64,000 nt of DNA from Ischnura elegans (taxonomy: Eukaryota > Arthropoda > Insecta > Odonata > Coenagrionidae): assembly GCF_921293095.1 (NCBI RefSeq), contig NC_060254.1, forward strand, positions 6,696,001-6,760,000, read 5' to 3'. The stretch's first letter is position 1. Every line of letters starts with the position of its first letter. The position numbers and the translations under genes are program-made. Under the pieces are notes generated by a model that saw nothing but the letters and a program-made list of their open reading frames with translations, was not told the DNA's origin and made no database searches. Below are positions 55,954 through 64,000 of this stretch, piece by piece.

Positions 55954-57451
55954 CGATTGCATACGTTGCAGGATACTGTTCACATGGTTCCCTAGCAACC
56001 TAACAACCAAAACTTGTTTGGCTGTTAGGTTGCTAGGGATTGCTTTTATATGTTAATCATTCACTATGCCTTTGTGATAGCAGTTTAATAAAATAAGTCG
56101 TGTGCTTCTAACCAAAATAAGGCATTGACCTCATTTGGTAAGTATTAAAAAACTGGCATTCCTAAAATTATGTTTTAAACAGATAGTTTCGTTGAATTTT
56201 AAACTTTTCATCATTAATTTAGATAGACATGTATATTTTTCAGATTGTGGCATATCTAACATAAGAGGAAGTTTTAATGAAAACAGTGTTTTAATGGATA
56301 AAGTGAGTGATTTAGTCGTCTCTGAAGAGAATGAGAATGAATTTGTATGAGTATGCCAACATCTGCACAGTTATTATTTTATGGAAAATACATCAACTAT
56401 TATTCTCAATCAGTGTTTCTGTGAATCCTATTAATTTCCCCAAATCTTGCAATTATTGTTAGCCATATTCTACATATCCTTTTCTCCAAAATGGCATCAA
56501 ATTCCATTTTGCTTTGCTTATTTCTTTCATTATCTATCCAAATCTGCATGTAGAGGTCTCATTCTCTCTGGTATCTTAAATTAACATTGCTCATATGCAT
56601 TTGATTTATCAAATTTTACTCTTCCTTCCCATATAATTTCTTGAAGTACCTATCCCCAGTGGAACTTGAATTTTATTTCATTTGCTTCTTCAATTTTCCA
56701 GGTTAAATCATATTCCATATTTCAATTCCTGTATCTTTCATTGCGTAATGATTGCCAAAGTTGTATTCAATTATCAGTCCATCATTCTAGGCTATCGTTG
56801 GTTTCATTGATTTTAGTTTCTTTTAGCATGTGGGGACATTAACCCTATACAGAACCCATGCCCTGAAAAACCTCTATGGTATCTCGCCTTGTCTGGCCAG
56901 CCAGGTGAACTTCACAGAGCTTCAATGTCCTTTTTGATGTACACTGATGATAGACATCTACATTTGGTTCATGGGAAATCATTAGGTTTGCTGTATAAGA
57001 TATAGGCGTCTACATTTGGATTGAATTAGGTATAATGCTAACTTTGTACTCTCAGTAGGGATGTAAATCTTATGTAGCTTTTTATAGAAGTTTGCGCAAG
57101 TGTTTTAAGCAAGTTGATATGATATTTATAATAAATATTTCCATCAGAAAATTTGTTATAAATAACATTTTGTAACTGATAGTTAGAAGAAATTTTCTTA
57201 TAAGAAAAATTCTTATAAGAAATTTTCTTATAAGAAATATGCCCAATTTCTGATAAGAAATTTTCTTATAGAAAAATTCTTATAAGAAATTTTCTTATAA
57301 GAAATATGCCCAATTTCTGATAAGAAATTTTCTTATAGAAAAACTTTTATAAGAAAATTTCTTATAAGAAAAATTCTCATAAGAAATTTTCTTATAAGAA
57401 ATATGTCCAATTTCTGATAAGAAATTTTCTTATAAGAAATTTCCAATAGGG
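55954..57451 (+). repeat. Fold-back arm a'
   Basis: This is the reverse complement of arm a. It carries the DCGIS mini-exon in the plus orientation (acceptor TTTTTCAG, then DCGISNIRGSFNENSVLMDK and VSEENENEFV, stop at 56348). The outer array shows a 67-bp period (ATGCCCAATTTCTGATAAG at 57239 and 57306). Confidence 0.85.
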
Positions 57452-59565
57452 TAGTATACATCGTGGTTATTCATGGCCCATATCGAACTTCCATCGGTCA
57501 AGTAATCTGTAGACTCGAAACAGACAGATCTTTTAAGTCTACAATTTTTCATGTGCCCTCAGCGATATATATACTAACAAATCGCATTAAAGAAGCCTCC
57601 GCTTCTTGGAACCATTTATGTCAAATACCATGCTGAAAAAACCAGGAAATTAGCAGAACATTACTTAAAAAAGAGTTATACATAATTTCCAAAAATTATC
57701 TTATGTAGAATTCCTTAAATAATTATCAATTGCCAACATAAGTTATGGTGACACACCTGCTGGATAAAAACCTAAAAGGTATGCGACCCGCGCAGCATTA
57801 TTGTAGAATTCTATAAGAAATGCAGATTTCTTATAAGAATTTTTGTAAGACTTATAGAATCCTATAAGAATTTCTATAAGACTTATAGAATCCTATAAGA
57901 AATCTGTAAGACTTATAGAATCCTATAAGAATTCTGTAACACTTATAGAATCCTATAAGTAGAGGTCCGTGAAAGTGGTTTTATTTTTTGCTAAAATTCG
58001 TTTTAAAACCATGTGATTTCGGTGTTATAGAAAATCTTGGCGGTGTTATTTTAATGCAACAATTTTCCCATGTTTATGGGCGTTTTATTATTTTATGCTA
58101 CATGTTTCATGTATACTTATACTTTTATTAAGCATTTTGCATAACCTTTAACACAATTTTAACTGTACAAAATTTCTGACAAAATTAAATGAAAGAAATG
58201 GTTCAACTTATACGCGCGGACTGCGCGCAGTTCAAAACATAGATTTTTATTTTGCTTGATGCTAATGGTCGTGGTTAATTTTTTTGGATGAACTTTCTAA
58301 AACGTTTAATGTAATTCAACGTAAATATCTCGAGGTAACTCGGTGATCCTTTTTTTATAATCCTACAAGAACACAAAATTTCGACGAAAAACATGGGCCG
58401 CCATTCTGTATCATATCCGCCACAAATAATACAGCTGAGTTATGAAAGTTGCCAAGAATTAACAATAATAAACCACATAATAATATTGTAAATTTTTGTT
58501 TCTATTGAATAACTACAGAAGGTGTGGCATTAGTTTTAACATGCTGAATTTTGATAAAAATTCAATGAGGGCAATTTTTGCAAAATTTGTTCCACTTTGA
58601 GGCCAAGTAATTTGTTTAAAAAAATTGCCAATGAAAAACGGCATGCGTCAAAATTTGCACTAATGTATTGACAACATTTTTGCAAAGTTTCAATTTCCGC
58701 ACTCAAAAAAATCGATTTTGATGTTTTGTCCAGCTTTTTTCGATTTCAGCCCACTGTGCGGCGGTACGCCGCCTAAGGCGTGAAATACAGTCAGTGCTAC
58801 ATTGCGGCCGCTTTCTGACGAGACGACTTTTCGCCGCCCGCCGTTCACGCCACGACGCCCTAAAATTCAGGCCGCTTTCAGACGAGACGACTCTCTGCCA
58901 CGCTGCGGGCCGTGCCGTGAACGGCGGCCCGGTCCCAGCCAGCGGCTGTGTTTAAGTCAACGAAATTGTTAGATTAGACCCACACTCAAGGTTTTCCTGC
59001 AACATGTTATCCGATAACGCTGTCTAATGCGTCGCGGTGAGTCACCTGAATTACTGCTCGGCATTGACGCGTAACGGGCGCGTGAGCTTGTATTTCCGCT
59101 CTTCCGCGGCCGCGTTAAATTTCTTTCCGCACATTTTTAATTCACAATATCTAATTCTTCAGGTGAGAAAGCGCTTCATTCTAAATATTTCAGGATTGAT
59201 GCATGGGAATCAAAGAGAGAGGCTGTGATAAATTGAACGGAAAATTCTGGCGGAGAAATCACTATAGAGCGCGATATTACGCGGATGCGTTATGCGCGAG
59301 ACTAAACGAGCCAATTGACCTTGAAATCGTAATGAGATAGAGCAAATGAACGTCGGCAGCGTTAAACAATGGATTATGACTCATTAGATGTGATTTTTTC
59401 GCTAATCCACATTAAATCGCAAATAACGCGAAATTTCGTTTTAATTGACCGATTTCGCGTTATTTCGCGATATCGCGTCTCGCGAAATTCACGGACCTCT
59501 ACCTATAAGTCTTACAGAATTCTTACAAGAATTTCTGTAAGACTTATAAGAAATTTCCAATAGGG
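57452..59565. repeat. Fold-back arm b', interrupted by a hAT-like element
   Basis: It mirrors arm b from TAGTATACATCGTGG outward through the 31-bp array to CCAATAGGG. Without the 1.5-kb insertion and its target duplication it is about 0.56 kb, as arm b. Confidence 0.85.
57960..59501. mobile_element. hAT-like DNA transposon, 1.5 kb, CG-rich ends
   Basis: The ends are TAGAGGTCCGTGAA and its complement. The perfect 8-bp duplication is CCTATAAG (57952-57959 and 59502-59509). The right subterminal region is dense in TTCGCG/CGCGAAAT words and shares the GGCCGCTTTCNGACGAGACG repeat with the element at 706-3283. No transposase frame was found. Confidence 0.9.
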
Positions 59566-60212
59566 TTGCCTGATCGAGGTACCTTAAATCAATCTTCTGT
59601 GACTATGAAGCAAATTGCACCAACGGAAACTAATGTAGAGGTGAAAGAGAAACTACAAAAGGAAGACTTGGATGGTTTTGTTGAATCTCGTCGCAGAAGG
59701 AAAAAAGGAAATTTCCGTATCATCGATAATGGAGAATTACTTAAAGATGATAGAAATGGGCTTCGTGCTGCGAAGATCATTAGCTCTATGTATGTTGGTT
59801 GACTGGATCACGCGACCACACGTGAAGAATTGATTAAACACGTGAAAGAGTATTTCAACTTAACATGTGTATCTTGCGATAAAATCGAGAGGTAAAAGTG
59901 CCCATGCTGCCTTCAAAATAGGAATTGACTTCACTGTGTGTAACAAGTTGAAAAACTTGTCTCTCTGGCCCCCTGGTGCCGTGGTCACTCGCTTCATGAG
60001 ACCATTCAATCCTCCCTCAAACTCAACTTCAGCCAACACCAATGTGAACAATATGAGTGATAAATCGTCAGTAGGAAGTGACGCTTCAAGAAATGAAGAA
60101 GGTCCAAACACGCGATTGAAGGCGAACAAAAAAAATCAAAAAATCGGTGTGACTAAATGATTGGTGTAATCCTGTTGCTATTCCCTCAAATGATGCACAT
60201 CGTGCATCCACA

Positions 60213-62916
60213 GTGTTTTCAATTTTAAACTTAAATGCTCAATGCATCAGAAACAAGACTCTTGAATTAGATATTCTAATTGATCAAACCAATCCAACAG
60301 TTTTAACTGTCTGTGAACATTGGCTGACCAACGATGAAGTTAAATATTTCAACTTTCCGGGATATAGTGTTGCGGATGTTTTCTGTCGTTCGACTTTAAA
60401 AAATGATGGTGTTATGGTACTTGTTAAATCTGACATTGCCTCAGAAATGGCCAATGCGCCTTATAAGCACTTAATTGAGGAGTGTACCTTTGAATGTGCC
60501 TGTGTTAATGTTCCTGTTGGTGACAAACAAATCTTAGTTATCACTTTCTATCGTTAGCCAGCAAGTAATTTTCAAATGTTTCTAAAATCACTGAACAACT
60601 TGCTTGATGCAATTTTTAGCCGATCTAATAGATTTAATGTTGTTATTACTGGTGATTTTAATATTGACTTGCTCACAGATCATAAGAATAGAGATGACTT
60701 CCTCTGTCTTTTGAAATGTTACAATTTAAATGTTTTGAATGATGACATCCCCACACGATATACCTCTCGCTCTGCTACGTTATTGGACCTAGTCATATCG
60801 AATATGGACCAGTTTTTGGTAAATGTCTCTGTTCTGAAGTACAACATCTCTGATCACTATCCTGTGTTGGCTGAATTCAACTTCCATGCAATTGTAATTC
60901 CTTCTACAATACGGTATCCATCAAGATCCTTTTGCAATACTAATGTTTCCCATTTTTTCAATCTGCTTGAAGCCGAGAACTGGTCCTTCGTTTATACTGA
61001 TGCTGATTTTGAAACCAGATTTTCTCATTTCTATGATAAGTTTGTATATTTCTACAATGTAGCCTTTCCCACGTTTTATAAGAAAACCAGCAGAAAACAA
61101 AAACAGGAGTGGATCACTGATGAAATCCGCAGTCTCTCTACCAACCTCAAACATTATGCCTTTCTTGTCCGGGCATCAAAAGATGACTCACTTCTGAATG
61201 AGTATAAATCATTAAAATCCTATTATCGCAAAGTTTTAATTGCAGCAAAGCATTCTTTTAATGATAGAAGGATTATGAATGCCAGTAACAAATCCAAAGA
61301 AGTCTGGAAGATTATTAACTCATCCAAGGGCAGCTCCCCTACCCTTTCAGTATCTCAAATTGTTGATCCAGCAGGCGTTCCCTTTTCCAGTTCACATTCC
61401 TTGGCCTGTTTCATCAATGACCATTTCACGAATCATACTCCCCACCCAAAACTGTCTGATAATTACAATTTCTTTGGTTTTCCTCCTGCTACAAAGTCAC
61501 TTTTCTTATCACCTTGTTCTGAATCTGAATTAAGACTTTCTCTTCACAACCTTGGTTCCAAAAGCAGCTCTGGCTTTGATGAAATTCCTAATTTGGATTC
61601 TAAATGAATGTATTGATGCTTTCAAAGTCCCTCTTCTCCACTTGATTAACGATTCTTTGCATCTGGGAATTTTTCCAAGTCCCCTTAAAATCTCCAAAGT
61701 AATTCCTCTCTACAAGAAAAAAGGAAATCCTCAGGATATTAATTCTTATTGCCCAATTAGCATTCAAAATCAGTTCTCTAAGTTGTTTGAAAAGATATTT
61801 TACAAACGTTTAATTACATTTCTAGAATCAATAAACCTTTTATCCAATAGTCAACATGGCTATCGCTAGCACAGATCTACTACCTCAGCTACTGCTGATG
61901 TAATCAACAATATTCTTTCTTCCCTTGATAAAGAATTATCAACAATTGGTTTGATGTTTGATTTCAGCAAAGCGTTTGACAATGTCAACCATGATCTGCT
62001 ATGATGTAAACTTAATCACCTTGGCGTGAGAGGAATTTCTAACCAGTGGGTCAAATCTTATCTTCAGGACAGGCTTCAGTCTGTAGTAGTGTCCCATCAT
62101 GGTGACAAATTCAGATCGGAATTGAACAAGGTTTCTTGTGGTGTACCCCAGGGATCTATCCTTGGCCCAATTCTTTTTGTTGTTTATATCAATGACCTCC
62201 CCAGTAGGCTAGCTATAGTAGAAGGAGCTACACCAATCCTTTATGCAGATGATACAAATATCATAGTGTCTGCCAGTAACCTTGACCGTGCCATTTCCAA
62301 TGGTAAGCTTATCTCTAATCGCTTATCTGAATGGTGCTCTCAGAACCAATTAACCCTGAACATCAGCAAGTCTCAGGTTGTTCAGTTTGGATACAAAAGG
62401 AATCCCTGCAATAACGTTTCAATTGATTTTAATGGCTCAGTCATACCCCAAGTTAGCAATGTAAAGTTTCTTGGTACTCACCTTGATTCGGGCATGAATT
62501 GGGAGACACATGTTAATCACTTGTTGAGTAAATTAAGTTCTACTTGCTACTTAATTAGGTTCATAAGAGATACTGTTTCGCCTAATGTACTCATTACTTT
62601 GTACTATGGGGAATGCTATTCCAATGTACTATTCAGTATTCTTTTCTGGGGCTCTTCCCATCATGCAACGAATGTCTTTAAAATACAAAAAAGAGCTGTT
62701 CGGCTAATGGCTAAAGAGCCCTACAATGCCCCATGCCGACCTATTTTTAGAAAACTATATATTCTCCCTATTCCCTGTATCTATATTCTATCTGCTGTTA
62801 TTTTCATCCATAGAAACCTGTCATCTTTTTCTAAAAATCGAGACTTTCACCATCATTTCACAAGAAGTCATAATGACTTGCATGTAGATTATGCCAGGAC
62901 TACAAAATGTTTGTAA
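60213..62916 (+). pseudogene. LINE ORF2: AP endonuclease and reverse transcriptase
   Basis: The APE domain runs from NLNAQCIRNKTLELD through CEHWL, GDFNIDLL (about 60650) and SDHYPV (about 60852). RT follows: PLYKKKGNPQDINSYCPISI, SQHGYR, FDFSKAFDNVNHDLL, CGVPQGSILGPILFVVYIND and ILYADDTNIIV (about 62240), with a C-terminal IQKRAVRLMA. Lesions are TAG at 60555-60557, a frameshift near 61590, TAG at 61867-61869 and TGA near 62001. By RT motifs this is the CR1/Jockey group. Confidence 0.9.
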
Positions 62917-63234
62917 ATAGTTTCTACTATTATTATTCTTGACGTGCCGTATATTGTGTACAAACCTTGTAACTCAATCGCCGGGCAAATAAATATATTA
63001 TTATTATTATGGGGGGAATATAACCCTCCCCCCCAAAAAATAAAAAATAATATATTCATATCATGTACATATTATTTTTATTCTGCATGCTTAATGCTAT
63101 AATTTAATATCTTAGTTTTTTGCTTGTATTATTTATTGAAATTAATTTTTCATTTGCTTAATGAAATAAATTTAACAGGTTACATATGTATTCAACGGTT
63201 TCTGGCGAGATGCTGTGGAACATTATGATACAAT

Positions 63235-63452
63235 GATAAATGAAGAGCAAACTTAGTGCATGTCCACAGTAATTTTATTTGGTACAACGCGTTTCAGCAA
63301 CCTTGCTTCGCTATCATCAGGTACAAAAATCGGATTTTTGTACCTGATACAATAGGATTTTTGTACCTGATGATAGCGAAGTAAGGTTGCTGAAACGCGT
63401 CGTACCAAATAAAATTACTGTGGACATGCACTAAGTTTGCTCTTCATTTATC
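63235..63452. ncRNA. Fold-back with inverted candidate hammerhead motifs
   Basis: Arms of about 100 bp (63235-63336 and 63348-63452) are near-perfect complements. The right arm has CTGATGA (63367-63373) and GAAAC (63392-63396), flanked by GTACC and CGTACC words. The left arm mirrors them (complements of 63314-63320 and 63291-63295). This fits the catalytic core of the minimal hammerheads found in Penelope-like elements. Copy A lacks this element. Confidence 0.35.
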
Positions 63453-63754
63453 AGGTTTATTTATTTAATTGATGCGTCTAGGCCACGCTTTGTGGTATTA
63501 CAACCCATTGTGGTGTGCTATTCAATCCAATCCAATTTCCCCTCAAAGTCAATTCCTAGTTATGCTGCTGTTACCTACTGCCGTTGGCCATTGATATAAA
63601 GCCAGGGAAATTGAAAATGGAAAGTGGATGAAAGGCCTGTAGCAGTTTCAACCCTCTGTTTTCTTGGTTCTCCTTCCCTGTTGTCTTCCTGCCCTGCCCC
63701 TTCGTGGCTTTTTGTTCGATATTGTTATCTTGGTAATGACTTGTAAGGAGTTTT

Positions 63755-64000
63755 TTAAAGTGGAAGGTCTTGTCCAGAGTTAACTTGAAGAAAATTCCTG
63801 TTTCATCTCCGTTGAAAATGTCTTCGTCTTTGTAACCTTCTCTTAGAGTTGACCACGTCTTCTGCACCCATTCACTCGTAACGTTCTGATTAACACTTTT
63901 TGCTTCGCCGCAAATCTTCGCAAAGGAGATCGAATGTCTCGCTTTGAAACGATCAAGCCAGCCGTTTGAACATGTAAAATTAGAACCGAACGTTTGTCCA
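63755..64000 (-). pseudogene. Tigger/pogo-like transposase fragment (runs off the window)
   Basis: The minus strand is open from 64000. It reads CSNGWLDRFKARHSIS and GEAKSVNQNVTSEW (CENP-B/Tigger DNA-binding region), then DIFNGDETGIFFKL with the first catalytic Asp of the DDE domain. Homology stops at FHFK (about 63757), where the duplicated flank begins. The remaining catalytic residues are missing, so the fragment is not functional as seen. Confidence 0.8.

Larger units (their letters stand above)
53919..59565. mobile_element. Composite of interleaved fold-back arms a, b, a', b'
   Basis: All outer ends read CCCTATTG (53919 and 55358) or CAATAGGG (57451 and 59565). Arm a is 53919-55357, b is 55358-55953, a' (reverse complement of a) is 55954-57451, and b' (reverse complement of b) is 57452-59565 with a hAT-like insertion at 57960-59501. 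Arms a/a' carry 67-bp units and b/b' carry about 31-bp units, all built on CTTATAAG palindromes. No target duplication is visible at the outer limits. Confidence 0.85.
53741..60160 (+). pseudogene. LINE ORF1 (gag-like), split by the insertion
   Basis: The 5' piece (53741-53918) encodes a charged, coiled-coil-like segment (ADIEILKREVVELKSGRISV). The 3' piece resumes at 59566 and includes ESRRRRKKGNFRI, a stop, HVKEYFNLTCVSCDKIE and HAAFKIGIDF, then a low-complexity Ser/Asn tail. The order resembles CR1/Jockey ORF1 proteins that bind LINE RNA. Stops at about 59800 and a frame change near 59890 break it. Confidence 0.65.
53695..63011 (+). mobile_element. CR1-like LINE, nearly full length, interrupted by a composite fold-back insertion
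   Basis: In copy A the flanks join directly (GTGTAATAA to GGGGGGAATATAACC at about 21255). About 3.7 kb of LINE remains once 53919-59565 is removed. It holds ORF1 pieces on both sides of the insertion, an endonuclease/RT ORF2 and a (TTA)n 3' tail at about 62985-63011. Several stops and frameshifts show it is inactive. Confidence 0.9.
41470..63752 (+). repeat. Segmental tandem duplication, copy B
   Basis: This is the second copy of the unit described at 604-24240, in the same orientation and about 37 kb downstream. It contains exons 5-9 of the complete receptor gene. Its start is sharp at about 41470. Its 3' limit is at about 63752, where the sequence runs into a Tigger-like transposase fragment. 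Confidence 0.85.

Noticed and set aside
55358..57451. CRISPR-like array
   Set aside because: The tandem units are adjacent palindromic modules without unique spacers, in a eukaryotic genome; they are transposon arms.

Overview
This window is nuclear DNA of an arthropod, most likely an insect. The evidence is an AT-rich genome, long introns, nicotinic-receptor exons with the standard nAChR exon phases, and a dense load of hAT, pogo/Tigger, THAP-type, Ty3/gypsy, CR1/Jockey-like and RTE elements. There are no bacterial genes, no rRNA and no convincing functional tRNA. The species cannot be named from the sequence alone.

The only host gene recognised is a divergent Cys-loop (nicotinic acetylcholine receptor-like) subunit, present as two paralogues on the plus strand. 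Copy B can be assembled from nine exons between 28623 and 52490. Phases agree at every junction and the total is 1287 nt (428 residues plus stop). Copy A has the five 3' exons (5-9) between 5191 and 20047. Its exons 1-4 are not in the window and would lie upstream of base 1, if they exist. The receptor keeps the ligand-binding aromatic residues and the vicinal cysteines of an alpha-type subunit. Its pore lining is unusual: both acidic rings that normally flank M2 are replaced.

The two copies lie in a segmental tandem duplication of about 22-24 kb (A about 604-24240, B about 41470-63752). Nearly every length difference between the units is a mobile element present in one and missing from the other, so the paralogue serves as an empty-site control. 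Copy A gained a hAT-like element (706-3283), a Ty3/gypsy element (11058-17471) with an RTE-like tail nested in it, a pogo-like TA-flanked element (17646-19720) and a THAP-domain element (21429-23950). Copy B gained three non-LTR retrotransposons (42578-44027, 48941-50787, 53695-63011), a solo LTR (51556-51882) and several fold-back structures.

The 24-41 kb spacer holds exons 1-4 of copy B. It also contains degenerate LINEs, a 1.8-kb hAT inserted in one of them, a 1.6-kb element with terminal inverted repeats whose ends are packed with GTTGGGCC/CCCAAC words, a tRNA-derived SINE and a candidate hammerhead-ribozyme motif. The most unusual structure is at 53919-59565. Here four long arms (a, b, reverse-complement a, reverse-complement b), built from CTTATAAG-rich tandem arrays with CCCTATTG ends, are interleaved inside ORF1 of a LINE, and one arm carries a further hAT-like insertion with an 8-bp target duplication.
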